Below, one piece after another: positions 36,934 to 46,322 of a DNA stretch of 64,000 nucleotides (positions within the stretch are counted from its first letter, which is position 1; each line of letters begins with the position of its first letter). Below the pieces are notes generated by a model. The model saw nothing but the letters and a program-made list of their open reading frames with translations, ran no database searches and was not told where the DNA came from. The position numbers were made by a program, and so were the translations under genes. Source of the DNA: Sphingomonas sp. PP-CE-3A-406 (GTDB taxonomy: Bacteria; Pseudomonadota; Alphaproteobacteria; Sphingomonadales; Sphingomonadaceae); NCBI RefSeq assembly GCF_003688625.1, contig NZ_RCWY01000003.1:372001-436000 (forward strand), written 5' to 3'.

Positions 36934-39069
36934 ATGAAGTATCAGGCGATCCAGGACGATAGCGGGCTGGTCGCGCTGACCGCGGTGCTGGCGATCCACC
37001 GCATCGCGGTCGACGCGGATCAGCTGCGCCACGGTCTCGGCCATTTCCATTCGCTCGACGCCGATGCGCTCGTCCGGCTGGCGGGGGGCATCGACGGTGT
37101 TCGTGCCAAGACGCGGACCGCCAAGCCCGAGGATCTCGCCCGCCTGCCGCTGCCGGCGCTGGCGGATGGGCCCGAGGGCTGGTTCCTGATCGGCCGGATG
37201 CAGGGCGACGAGGTGCTGATCCAGCGCGCGCACCAGCCGGTCGAAAAGATCGATCTCGCGACGCTCGCGACCTTGTGGTCGGGCACGCTCGTGCTGGTCA
37301 CCACGCGCGAGAGCGCGGCGTTGGCGAGCAAGGGGTTCGACTTCTCGTGGTTCATCCCGCAGATCGTCCGTTACCGGCGGCTGATCGGCGAGGTGCTGCT
37401 GATCACGCTGGCGCTCAACCTGCTCGGTCTCGCCGCGCCGCTGTTCTTCCAAAGCGTGGTCGACAAGGTGCTGGTCCACGGCACGCTGTCGACGCTGTCG
37501 GTGCTGACGATCGGCTTCGTCGCGGTGTCGTTCTGGGAGACGGCGTTCGGTTGGCTGCGCACGCGGCTCTATTCGGAAACGAGCCAGAAGATCGACGTAG
37601 AGCTCGGCGCACGGCTGTTCCGCCACCTGCTGCGGCTGCCGCTGAGCTATTTCGAATCGCGCCGCGTCGGCGACACCGCGATGCGCGTCCGCCAGCTCGA
37701 GACGATCCGCGAATTCCTCACCAACGCCTCGCTGACCGTGCTGATCGATCCAGTGTTCGCGGTCGTCTTCCTCGCGGTGATGGCGCTGTATTCGGTCAAG
37801 CTGTTCTTCGTCGCGGTACTCGCGATCCCCGCCTATCTCGCGGTCGCTCTGCTCGTGACGGGGCCGCTGCGCAGCCGCCTCGACGACAAGTTCGAACGCG
37901 GTGCGGCCAACAACGCATTGCTGGTCGAGAGCATCGCCGGGATCCAGACGGTCAAGGCAGCCGCGGTCGAACCGCAGTGGCAGGACGCCTGGGAGCGCCG
38001 GCTCGCGGGCTATTCCGCCGCCAACCAGCGCGTCATCGACCTCGGCAATACCGGCAACAACGCGATCCAACTGATCTCCAAGCTCAACATGGCGGCGATC
38101 CTGTATTTCGGCGCGCAGGCGGTGATCGCGCACGACCTGACCGTCGGCGGGCTGGTCGCGTTCAACATGTTCGCGCAGCGCGTGTCGGGCCCGGTGATCC
38201 GCATGGCGCAGCTCTGGCAGGAGTTCCAGCAGGTCCGGATCGCGGTCGAGCGGCTCGGCGACGTCCTCAACCACCGCGTCGAACCCGGCGCCGGCAGCCA
38301 GACCGCGCTGCCCGCGATCCGCGGCAGCGTGACGTTCGAGAACGTCCGCTTCCGCTATGCCGAGGACGGGCCTTGGACGCTCGACGACATCGACCTAGTC
38401 GTCCCGGCGGGCTCGACGCTCGGCATCGTCGGCTCGTCGGGATCGGGCAAGTCGACGCTGACCAAGCTGCTCCAGCGGCTCTACGTCCCCGCCAACGGCC
38501 GCGTGCTGGTCGACGGGGTGGACGTCGCGCAGATCGATCCGGCGTGGCTGCGGCGTCAGATCGGCGTCGTGCTGCAGGAGAACGTGCTGTTCAACCGCAC
38601 GGTGCGCGAGAACATCGCGCTCGCCAACCCCGCGCTGCCGATCGACAAGGTCATGGCCGCCGCCGAGATGGCGGGCGCGCACGAGTTCATCAGCCGGATG
38701 CCGCAAGGCTATGACACGATGATCGAGGAGCGTGGCGCCAACCTGTCGGGTGGCCAGCGCCAGCGCCTCGCGATCGCCCGCGCGCTCGTCACGCAGCCGC
38801 GCATCCTGATCTTCGACGAGGCGACCTCCGCGCTCGATGCCGAGAGCGAGGAGATCATCCAGACCAACCTCAAGCAGATGGCGGTCGGCCGCACCGTCAT
38901 CATCATCGCCCACCGCCTGTCCGCGATCCGCCAGTGCGACCGCATCGTCGCGCTCGAGAAGGGGCGTCTCGTCGAACAGGGCTCGCACGACGAACTGCTC
39001 AGCCACGGCGGCCGCTATGCCGACCTCTACCGACGCCAGATGGGCGTCCTGTACGGAATCGCCTCATGA
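36934..39069 (+). CDS. Type I secretion ABC transporter (HlyB/AtrB-like)
   Basis: 711 residues. Order: N-terminal C39-like domain (1-130) in which the catalytic Cys position reads Ser ('QDDSGLVALT'), so it is a non-cleaving docking domain as in HlyB; an ABC type 1 membrane domain with several hydrophobic spans (about 150-430); and a nucleotide-binding domain with Walker A 'GSSGSGKSTLTKLL', signature 'LSGGQRQRLAIARAL', Walker B 'ILIFDEATSALD' and the switch His 'IIAHRLS'. It drives one-step export of RTX-tailed proteins to the outside. It overlaps the membrane-fusion partner by ATGA and follows the giant RTX-tailed gene, its probable substrate. Confidence 0.94.
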   Translation: MKYQAIQDDSGLVALTAVLAIHRIAVDADQLRHGLGHFHSLDADALVRLAGGIDGVRAKTRTAKPEDLARLPLPALADGPEGWFLIGRMQGDEVLIQRAHQPVEKIDLATLATLWSGTLVLVTTRESAALASKGFDFSWFIPQIVRYRRLIGEVLLITLALNLLGLAAPLFFQSVVDKVLVHGTLSTLSVLTIGFVAVSFWETAFGWLRTRLYSETSQKIDVELGARLFRHLLRLPLSYFESRRVGDTAMRVRQLETIREFLTNASLTVLIDPVFAVVFLAVMALYSVKLFFVAVLAIPAYLAVALLVTGPLRSRLDDKFERGAANNALLVESIAGIQTVKAAAVEPQWQDAWERRLAGYSAANQRVIDLGNTGNNAIQLISKLNMAAILYFGAQAVIAHDLTVGGLVAFNMFAQRVSGPVIRMAQLWQEFQQVRIAVERLGDVLNHRVEPGAGSQTALPAIRGSVTFENVRFRYAEDGPWTLDDIDLVVPAGSTLGIVGSSGSGKSTLTKLLQRLYVPANGRVLVDGVDVAQIDPAWLRRQIGVVLQENVLFNRTVRENIALANPALPIDKVMAAAEMAGAHEFISRMPQGYDTMIEERGANLSGGQRQRLAIARALVTQPRILIFDEATSALDAESEEIIQTNLKQMAVGRTVIIIAHRLSAIRQCDRIVALEKGRLVEQGSHDELLSHGGRYADLYRRQMGVLYGIAS

Positions 39070-40457
39070 CCGCGCTCACCCATCACCTGTCACTCGTCCG
39101 TCGCGCCTGGATCGAGGACCGCGCCACCCGCCGCGACCGCCGCATCCCGCTCGAGACCGCGTTCCTGCCCGCCGCGCTCGAGGTGATCGAGCGCCCGGTG
39201 TCGCCGACCGCGCGGATCACCGCATGGCTGCTGCTCGGCGGGATGGCGGCGAGTGGGCTGTGGCTCACGCTCGGCCATGTCGACATCGTCGCGACCGCGG
39301 AGGGGCGGACGATCCCCGCCGACAGCGTCAAGCTGGTCCAGTCGGTCAGCGGCGGTCTGGTCCGGCGAATCTGGGTGCATGACGGCGACGTCGTCAAGCG
39401 CGGCCAGCCGCTCGTCGATCTCGATCCCACCCTGTCGTCGGCTGACGAAGCGCAGGCGCGTCAGGCGTTGCTCACCGCCGAGATCGACGTCGCGCGCAAC
39501 GCCGCGATCGTCGACGGGCTGAGCGGCGGGCGCGGCGTCTTCACGGCGCCGCCCGGCACGCCCGCCGACGTGCTCGACACGCAACGCCGACTGGTCGCGG
39601 CGCAACTCGGCAGCGCCCGCGCCGCCGATGCCGGGCTCGCCGCCGCACGGCGCTCCGCGCTCGCCGATGCGGCAGGGGCGGGGGACCAGATGCGCGCGCT
39701 CGACGCCAATCGGCCGCTGATGGAGCGCCAGGTCAAGGCGATCGAGACGCTGGCCGCGCGCGGCTATGCCAGTGGCCTGCGCGTGCTCGACATGCAGCGC
39801 CAGCGACACAGCGAGATGGGCAGCCGCGACGTCGCCGCCCAACAGCGCACGCGCGGGCTGTCGGAGGCGCAGCGGTTCGGCGAGGAACTCAATCATTCGC
39901 GTGAGACGGCGCGGCAGACCGCGCTGGGCGATCTCGCCAAGGCGCAGTCGGATGCGATGCAGCGTCGCCAGGATCTCGCCAAGGCCAGCCAGCAGAGCCG
40001 GATGCAGCGGCTGGTCGCGCCGGTCGACGGCACCGTCCAGCAGCTCGCGATCCACACCGTCGGCGGCGTCGTCGAGCCGGTCCGCGCGCTGATGGTGGTG
40101 GTCCCCGACGGCAAGCTGACCGTCGAGGCCAAGCTGCTCAACCGCGACGCGGGCTTCGTCCACGCCGGCCAGCCGGTCGCGCTCAAGCTCGAGGCGTATC
40201 CGTTCACGCGCTTCGGCACCGTGCCGGGCCGGATCGTCTCGGTCAGCCGCGACGCGGTCCAGGACGAGAAGGGGCCGTCCTATTACATGGCGCGGATCGC
40301 GATGGACCAGCGCACGGTCACCGCGGACGGGCGACAGATGATCCTGACCCCCGGCCTCGCGGTCACCGCGGACATCCGCACCGGCCGCCGCCGCCTGCTC
40401 GACTATATGCTCGACCCGGTATCGCGCGATGTCTCCGAAGCAGCGCGAGAGCGGTAG
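39066..40457 (+). CDS. Type I secretion membrane-fusion protein (HlyD/AtrD-like)
   Basis: 463 residues. A short cytoplasmic N-terminus, one membrane span ('AWLLLGGMAASGLWLTL', about 58-75), a lipoyl-like segment ('GGLVRRIWVHDGDVVKRGQPL'-type, about 100-120), a long alpha-helical hairpin rich in Ala/Gln/Arg, and the HlyD C-terminal signature 'RLVAPVDGTVQQLAIHTVGG'. It bridges the ABC transporter to a TolC-type outer-membrane channel, which is not encoded in this window. The start ATG overlaps the upstream stop (ATGA). Confidence 0.93.
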   Translation: MTALTHHLSLVRRAWIEDRATRRDRRIPLETAFLPAALEVIERPVSPTARITAWLLLGGMAASGLWLTLGHVDIVATAEGRTIPADSVKLVQSVSGGLVRRIWVHDGDVVKRGQPLVDLDPTLSSADEAQARQALLTAEIDVARNAAIVDGLSGGRGVFTAPPGTPADVLDTQRRLVAAQLGSARAADAGLAAARRSALADAAGAGDQMRALDANRPLMERQVKAIETLAARGYASGLRVLDMQRQRHSEMGSRDVAAQQRTRGLSEAQRFGEELNHSRETARQTALGDLAKAQSDAMQRRQDLAKASQQSRMQRLVAPVDGTVQQLAIHTVGGVVEPVRALMVVVPDGKLTVEAKLLNRDAGFVHAGQPVALKLEAYPFTRFGTVPGRIVSVSRDAVQDEKGPSYYMARIAMDQRTVTADGRQMILTPGLAVTADIRTGRRRLLDYMLDPVSRDVSEAARER

Positions 40458-40489
40458 GGGTGGGCGCATCCGAACCGGATGTGCCGCAT

Positions 40490-40547
40490 CATCTTGCGCC
40501 CATGCTGCAAGATGACCTAGAGGGCCCGCGGCGCGATATCGCGGGCC
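40490..40547 (+). terminator. Two consecutive hairpins after the secretion genes
   Basis: CATCTTGC (40490-40497) pairs with GCAAGATG (40507-40514), and GGCCCGCG (40523-40530) with CGCGGGCC (40540-40547). They lie just downstream of the hlyD-like stop and before the acyltransferase gene. There is no T tract, so they could be a terminator or processing/stability elements. Confidence 0.4.
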
Positions 40548-40635
40548 AGGCCTCTTGGTCCATCGACCGAACGCGGGTTTCCCACAGTCCGTTTCGATCG
40601 ACTTCGGATGCAACGGGCGAGGCGGATCGGAACGA

Positions 40636-41706
40636 ATGCAGATGACGGATAAGCCCGGAACGGTAGTTCGGCGAGAGCGCGACGTCGCCGCCGATATCTT
40701 GCGCGGGTTGGCGATCGTGCTGGTCGTCTATGGCCATCACGCGCGTGGCGTCATGAAGAATCCCGATGCCTCGGGTATGCTGCAGGTGCTCCAGGCGATC
40801 GATTTCGCGATCTACACGACGCACATGCCGGTGTTCTTCCTGGTCGCGGGCTACAACGCGTTCTTCTCGATCCGCAAGGTCGCGGCCGGGCACTATCTCC
40901 GGTCGCGGGGATGGGCGATCGTCTATCCCTATGTGCTGTGGTCTGCCCTGTTCTGGGCGAGCATGACGGCGGCGCGGCTGATCATCCACGTCAACGGCGA
41001 CCTCCCTCTCGATGCGCTGCTGCATATCGCGACGCACCCGATCGGCATCTTCTGGTTCCTGTACGCGCTGCTGCTCATGCAATTGGCGGCCTTGCTGTTC
41101 GCCGGGCGCGCCACGGTTGCCGCCGGTGCCGCCGCGCTCGCGTTGCTGGCCTTCACGTTTCTGTCCGACGCGCCGCCGACCGACGTCGTGCCGCAGATGA
41201 TCGTTCACGCGCCGTATTTCGTGGCGGGTCTATGGCTGGCGCAGCATGGCCGCAAACTGATGCACCCGATCCGTTCGCCGATCGGCATCGCCCTCGCCGC
41301 GATCCTGTTCGTCGCGGCTGCGCTGGCCTTATGGCGGCGTGGCGATGTCGTGGCGGTCAGCCTGTGGACGATCCCGGTGTCGATGCTGGGTCTGTCGCTG
41401 ATGATGACGCTGGCCTGTGCGCTGGCACCCGCCGGGCGCGCCGGTCGTCATCTGGCCTGGCTCGGGATGGTATCTCTGCCGATCTACCTGATGCACGTCA
41501 TCTTCCTGCCGACGGCGCCGCGGCTTCTCGCGACGCTGCATCTGCGTAGCGTTCCGCTCGATCTGGCGTTCGGCACCGCCGTCGGGCTGTATGTTCCGGT
41601 CGCCGTCTTCATGCTGGCCGAGCGGCTCGGCATGGCGGACTGGGCCGCGCTGACCGGCAAGTCGCCGTTCAAACGGCACCGGCCGGCCCCGTCACCAATC
41701 AGGTAG
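40636..41706 (+). CDS. Membrane acyltransferase (acyltransferase family 3)
   Basis: 356 residues with about ten hydrophobic spans. The N-terminal motif 'DILRGLAIVLVVYGHHARG' contains the R-x-x-A...H pattern of acyltransferase-3 enzymes, and 'THMPVFFLVAGYNAFF' matches the second conserved block of the OpgC/WcaF-type branch. The family transfers acetyl or succinyl groups to sugars across the inner membrane; here EPS decoration is likely. ATG 40636 is used; 40642 is an alternative. Its end overlaps the converging Wzy-like gene by 8 bp. Confidence 0.85.
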   Translation: MQMTDKPGTVVRRERDVAADILRGLAIVLVVYGHHARGVMKNPDASGMLQVLQAIDFAIYTTHMPVFFLVAGYNAFFSIRKVAAGHYLRSRGWAIVYPYVLWSALFWASMTAARLIIHVNGDLPLDALLHIATHPIGIFWFLYALLLMQLAALLFAGRATVAAGAAALALLAFTFLSDAPPTDVVPQMIVHAPYFVAGLWLAQHGRKLMHPIRSPIGIALAAILFVAAALALWRRGDVVAVSLWTIPVSMLGLSLMMTLACALAPAGRAGRHLAWLGMVSLPIYLMHVIFLPTAPRLLATLHLRSVPLDLAFGTAVGLYVPVAVFMLAERLGMADWAALTGKSPFKRHRPAPSPIR

Positions 41707-43024
41707 AGACTGCGGCATCGGTTTCGGCCGAGCGGAGCGCGCGCCGCTGCCAGGGCTTGCCGCGCAGGAACATGTCCGAAAACGCATAGCCGATCGAGAT
41801 CGTCGCGAACGACGGACCGTAGCACTGCACCGTGATCGTGTAGATGTTGAGGATGAAGATCATCACCAGCTTCGACCGGATCTTGGTGCGGAACGGCGCG
41901 ATCGCCATGCCGACCATGAAGACCAGCCACGGAACCCCCATCATCAGGTACGTGCTGAGATAGAAATTATCGACCGGTACGGTGTATCCCGACATATCCG
42001 TATAGGCCATCGGATAGGAGAAGCAGCCGAGCCCGCAGCCGACGAACAGGCCGGCGGGAAAGAGATCCGACAGGTAGGTGAAAGGTAGCTGCCAGCTGTT
42101 GTTGATTCGGTCCTGGAGACTGAACAGGGACGAACTCATCTCGGACAGGTCGACGCCGCCGAGAACCGCGATCAGCACGAACGGAATCGGCACGCACAGG
42201 AACGACCATTTGGCGAGATTGCGCTCGATGTCGTATTTCTTCAACGACGGCATCAGGATCTCGGTGGCGAGATAATAGAGCGCGAAGCAGACCGCGACCA
42301 GCATCGCCGACCGGCTGGTGCTGATATGGATCGCCCAGTAGATCACCGGCCACAATGCCAGATTGAGCCACTTGGGAATCCGGTGGAACAGCATCAGATA
42401 CGGAAAGACGACCATGTACGCGGCCATCGTGCTGTCGCCGGCCAGCCCGCCGTATCGCACGACGCCGTCGATCCACCAGACCCGGCCGACTTCCTTGCTG
42501 TTGCCGAAATTCTCGAACTCCGCGCCCGTCCAGGGATAATCGAAATAGGGCGCGGCGATCAGGCCGACGATCGAGGCGATCATCAGCCCGATCATCATAT
42601 ACCGCACGAACTTGTACTGCGTGATGTCGCTGCCGCAGAGCGCCAGACCGACGTAGAACGGAAAGAACAGCTTGAGCGACGAGATCAGCGCAAACGGCGA
42701 TTCGGACATGAAGACATAGCCGACCATCGCCGCAGTGATCGTGTTGAGGACCAGCAGAATGGCGAAGGGCGAGCGGTTTCGAAACGCGATATGCCAGGCG
42801 AAATAGCCGAAGGCGCCGATCGAGAGCAGGTCGGGGATGAACCACACCGGCGACAGATGCGTCAGCGCAAGCGCCCAGCGCAGCACCGCGGTCAGCGTAT
42901 CGCGAAACGCGAACATCAGGAACAGACCAGCCAGCAGCTTGTTGGCCAGTTCCTGGTTCATGCTCGTCGACCAGTTCCGCTGGACCGTCGTCCGGGCGGG
43001 AAATGCATCGATCGTGGTAGCCAT
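41699..43024 (-). CDS. Wzy-like polysaccharide polymerase / O-antigen ligase-type membrane protein
   Basis: 441 residues with about ten to twelve hydrophobic spans and a large periplasmic loop ('WTGAEFENFGNSKEVGRVWW' region, about 175-205), the topology of Wzy polymerases. Sequence motifs are weak, as usual for this family. It would join lipid-linked repeat units in the periplasm. It shares its last base region with the downstream acyltransferase start (43024), so the two minus-strand genes form an operon. Confidence 0.7.
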   Translation of the reverse strand: MATTIDAFPARTTVQRNWSTSMNQELANKLLAGLFLMFAFRDTLTAVLRWALALTHLSPVWFIPDLLSIGAFGYFAWHIAFRNRSPFAILLVLNTITAAMVGYVFMSESPFALISSLKLFFPFYVGLALCGSDITQYKFVRYMMIGLMIASIVGLIAAPYFDYPWTGAEFENFGNSKEVGRVWWIDGVVRYGGLAGDSTMAAYMVVFPYLMLFHRIPKWLNLALWPVIYWAIHISTSRSAMLVAVCFALYYLATEILMPSLKKYDIERNLAKWSFLCVPIPFVLIAVLGGVDLSEMSSSLFSLQDRINNSWQLPFTYLSDLFPAGLFVGCGLGCFSYPMAYTDMSGYTVPVDNFYLSTYLMMGVPWLVFMVGMAIAPFRTKIRSKLVMIFILNIYTITVQCYGPSFATISIGYAFSDMFLRGKPWQRRALRSAETDAAVST

Positions 43025-44160
43025 CAGCGAGTTTCCGGTTCTTCAGTGACGATGACGCCGGCGCGGCCGGGCGCGGGCTGGCCGTCGCCCATACCAGTGC
43101 TGCCGAAGCGACTCCAGCGGCGGCTGAGAAACGCGAGCATCGGCTTTTCGATGAAGCGGTGGACGATGACGGCGCCGATCACCGCGCCGACGAACACGAG
43201 CGGCAGCAGCAGTTCCGGTGCGCGGTCCAGGATGCCGAGCTTCTGCGCGATCACCTGGGCCAGCTTGATCGCGATCGGATGCGACAGGTACAGCGCGTAG
43301 GACGCGTCGCCACCCGCGACCAGCAGACGGGTCAGGCCGGTGGGGGCGACCTGGCGTCCGCCGACCGGCTCCAGCCCGAGGACGGCCGCTGCCATGATCA
43401 ACGTGGCGGGGATACCGCCGGTGACGATCCGGCCGATCGTGTCGTAGGCGTCGGTCTGATACCCGATCACCGCGAGCACCAGCGCGAACGGGATCGTCGC
43501 GAGCGCGATCGGGCGGGGAATGCGGACGCCCTTCAGGAACAGGTGCGCGAGCCCGATCCCCGCGAGGAACTCACCGGTCAGCGGATAGCCCCAGAAATGC
43601 AGCATCCGCCAGTCGGCTGGGGCAAGATGCGCGACGGCCATCAGCCCGAGGATCGCGGCGACGATGATCGCGATGCCGGTGGCGCGACGGAACGGCAGCG
43701 CGATCGCGAACACGGCGTAGAACATCATTTCGTAGTTCAGCGTCCAGCCCAGCGTGAACACCGGAAAACAATAGTCGCCGCACACCGGCCCCGGCAGGAA
43801 CAGGTACGAGAACACGATGTTCAGCGCGCCGGGTCGCGGCGCGCCGGTCGCGACCAGTACGGCCAGCGCAAGCGTGGTGAACAGCCAGTAGAGCGGCGCG
43901 ACCCGGATCAGACGGCGGCGCAGGAAGTCGGCGGCGGCGCCTGCCTTCCCGAACCGGTCGTGCATCATGTAGTACATCACGAAGCCCGAGATCACGAAGA
44001 AGACGTCGACCCCCAGTCCCCAGTCGAGCGGAACGAAGCTCCAGTATCCGGCGCGTGCGCCGAGATGATCGACCAGCGCGTGCTGGCTATGCCCGCAGAG
44101 TACGAGAAAGGCCGCTAGGAAACGCAGGATCTGGAGGCTGTCTATCCGGCCTAGACGCAT
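43024..44160 (-). CDS. Membrane acyltransferase (acyltransferase family 3, OafA/ExoZ-like)
   Basis: 378 residues, about ten spans. Signature 'SLQILRFLAAFLVLCGHSQHAL' at the start, with the catalytic-type His, and 'VDVFFVISGFVMYYM' as second block, match the ExoZ/OafA branch. Expected role is O-acylation of the polymer or its lipid-linked repeat. It overlaps the Wzy-like gene by one base and is divergent from the flippase gene. Confidence 0.9.
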   Translation of the reverse strand: MRLGRIDSLQILRFLAAFLVLCGHSQHALVDHLGARAGYWSFVPLDWGLGVDVFFVISGFVMYYMMHDRFGKAGAAADFLRRRLIRVAPLYWLFTTLALAVLVATGAPRPGALNIVFSYLFLPGPVCGDYCFPVFTLGWTLNYEMMFYAVFAIALPFRRATGIAIIVAAILGLMAVAHLAPADWRMLHFWGYPLTGEFLAGIGLAHLFLKGVRIPRPIALATIPFALVLAVIGYQTDAYDTIGRIVTGGIPATLIMAAAVLGLEPVGGRQVAPTGLTRLLVAGGDASYALYLSHPIAIKLAQVIAQKLGILDRAPELLLPLVFVGAVIGAVIVHRFIEKPMLAFLSRRWSRFGSTGMGDGQPAPGRAGVIVTEEPETR

Positions 44161-44445
44161 CGGGAAAACCTTAGGTTGGGAATCTACTCACTGCTGAATG
44201 CACCCTGCAACGTCAATTGCGGAAAATTACGGTGCGGTGCAGCACGCCCCGAAACGAGGCAGGTCTGCCGCCCGAACCGATCGTTTTTCGCGGTCCGCCG
44301 GTCGGGAGTAGGGTCGGGTGGGATCGGCGTGGGTGGACGTGCGGGACCGAAATCGCCTAGTGGCATGCTGTAGTGCAGTATGACCCGGCAGTCGGCCGGC
44401 GATCGGGTTCTGTGCCGATGTCCTAGCGGAGAGACCGCCCACATC

Positions 44446-45762
44446 ATGTCTGTCTTACTGACACGATTGATCCGCGGTGGCGCGCCGAACATGGTTCTGC
44501 GTGGTTCGACGCTGTTCCTTCGATTCGCGCTGTCCTTTTACATCGTCAGCCAGCTCGGTCTGGCGGCGGCGGGCGTCTATGGCCTGGCGATCGGTGCGAT
44601 CGGCATCGTCCCCGCGACGGTCGGCTGGGGCCTGAACTATTTCGTGTCGCGCGAAGTGGTCGGGCATACCCCCGCGACCGCCGCGCCGCTGATCCGCGAC
44701 CGGTTGATCATCACTTTCGCGTCGTTGCTTGCGGGGACGCTGATCGCGGTGCCGGTGCTGGTCTGGCAGACCGGCGGGATCACGCAGACGCAGGTGCTGA
44801 TCCTGATCCTGCTGTGGCTCGAGACGGTCGCGCTCGACATCTACATGCCGATGATCGGGCTCGAACTCGCGCTGTTCGCCAACGTCCTCGTGTTCGTCCG
44901 CTCGGCCTTGTGGATCCCGATCGTCGTCGCGATCGGGTTCGCGCTGCCGACGCTGAAGACGCTCGACATGATCTTTATCGGCTGGATTCTCAGTCATGTG
45001 CTCGCGATCGCGATGCTGTTCGTCTATCTGCGTCGCTGGCCGATGAAGGCGAGCCTGCGCGAGGAGAAGAAGCTGAGCGTGCTCGTCACGCGGGCCCGCC
45101 GCGCCTGGTACATCTATTTCAGCGACCTCGGCATCGTCGGGCTGGGCTATGCTGATCGCTTCATCCTGAACGCGCTGCTCGGGCTGGTCGCGACGGGTAT
45201 CTACAGCTTCTATTTCTCGATCACCAACGCGCTCCAGACCCTGATCTCAACCGCCGTCGTGCAGCTCGCGCTGCCGCGGATGGTGCGTGCGTTCCGCGGC
45301 GGCGATCCGGTCGAGTGGCAGGCCGAACTGCGCCGCCAGATGATGAAGACGATGACCTTCGCCGCGGTGTTCAGCGTCGGCATCTTCCTCGCGACCGAGA
45401 TGATTTTCTACTTCGCGCCAGCGGGGCGCTTCCCGGTGTTTCGCGTGCTGCTCGCGATCATGCTGCTCGCTGCGACGATCCGTTCGGGCTCAGACCTGCT
45501 CAACGTGTCGATCACCAGCATGGGGCGCGACCGGATGTACGCGGTCAACAACGTCGCCGGCGTGATCGTCGCGATCGCGTTCGGCACCGGGTTCATGTAT
45601 TTCTTCGGGCTGATCGGTGCGGGGCTGTCGGCCGCGGCCACCGCCAGCACGCTGTTCATCGTCCGTTTGCTCTATCTGCGGCATGTGCTCCGCAAGATGA
45701 AGCAGCCCGAGCCTTTCTCGCAAACGGGGGGCGGCTCGGCAACGGAGATGCCCCTGCCATGA
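44446..45762 (+). CDS. Wzx-like polysaccharide flippase (MOP superfamily)
   Basis: 438 residues with about twelve to fourteen hydrophobic segments, the size and topology of Wzx/MATE-type flippases. 'DLGIVGLGYADRFILNALLG' matches the conserved middle block. It would move undecaprenyl-diphosphate repeat units across the inner membrane. ATG 44446 is chosen with GGAGAG about 11 nt upstream. It overlaps the following acetyltransferase start as ATGA. Confidence 0.85.
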   Translation: MSVLLTRLIRGGAPNMVLRGSTLFLRFALSFYIVSQLGLAAAGVYGLAIGAIGIVPATVGWGLNYFVSREVVGHTPATAAPLIRDRLIITFASLLAGTLIAVPVLVWQTGGITQTQVLILILLWLETVALDIYMPMIGLELALFANVLVFVRSALWIPIVVAIGFALPTLKTLDMIFIGWILSHVLAIAMLFVYLRRWPMKASLREEKKLSVLVTRARRAWYIYFSDLGIVGLGYADRFILNALLGLVATGIYSFYFSITNALQTLISTAVVQLALPRMVRAFRGGDPVEWQAELRRQMMKTMTFAAVFSVGIFLATEMIFYFAPAGRFPVFRVLLAIMLLAATIRSGSDLLNVSITSMGRDRMYAVNNVAGVIVAIAFGTGFMYFFGLIGAGLSAAATASTLFIVRLLYLRHVLRKMKQPEPFSQTGGGSATEMPLP

Positions 45763-46322
45763 CAGACACGCGTAAGCCCCCTGCTTGGGCTACATTCGCC
45801 GAGCATCTTCGCGGCGATCTGGTGCGCGTCGCCAAGGTCGGCGGGCAGCGGCCGGGCGGTGCGTTCCTGGTCTATGCGTGGCTGTTCCTGCCGGGGTTCC
45901 GCTTTATCCTGCAGCACCGGATCCAGCGCCTGCTCGCGTCGCTGCCGGTGGTTGGACGGGTCGTCGCGCGGCTCTATTGGGCGCGGACCTGTCGGCGATC
46001 GGGATCCGAGATCGCCGCGATCGCGACTGTTGGCCCCGGCTGCTACATGCCGCACCCTTATGCGATCGTGCTCGGCGACTGCACGCTCGGCCGCAACGTC
46101 GCGGTCCTGCAATGCGTGACGATCGGCAAGCGCGGCGACGATGCGCCGCGCGGGCCGATCATCGGCGACGACGTCGAGATCGGCGCGGGCGCGACCATCC
46201 TCGGCCCGATCACGATCGGTCGCGGGGCCAAGATCGGCGCGAACTCGGTGGTGCTGAAGGACGTGCCCGCGGGCGCGGTCGCCGCCGGATCGCCGGCGCG
46301 CATTCTCGGCGGCGCGCGATGA
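45759..46322 (+). CDS. Serine O-acetyltransferase-like hexapeptide acetyltransferase
   Basis: 187 residues. The left-handed beta-helix is visible as hexapeptide repeats ending 'GPITIGRGAKIGANSVVLKD', and the motif 'MPHPYAIVLGDCTLGRNV' matches the CysE/EpsC-like group. In EPS loci such enzymes acetylate sugars or the polymer. The stop overlaps the next glycosyltransferase start, so flippase, acetyltransferase and glycosyltransferase are coupled. It is a paralogue of the protein at 55182. Confidence 0.85.
   Translation: MTDTRKPPAWATFAEHLRGDLVRVAKVGGQRPGGAFLVYAWLFLPGFRFILQHRIQRLLASLPVVGRVVARLYWARTCRRSGSEIAAIATVGPGCYMPHPYAIVLGDCTLGRNVAVLQCVTIGKRGDDAPRGPIIGDDVEIGAGATILGPITIGRGAKIGANSVVLKDVPAGAVAAGSPARILGGAR

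Noticed and set aside
36808..40613. Two long minus-strand frames opposite the secretion genes
   Set aside because: Low-complexity Arg/Gln/Asp-rich translations; the plus strand encodes clear ABC and HlyD proteins.
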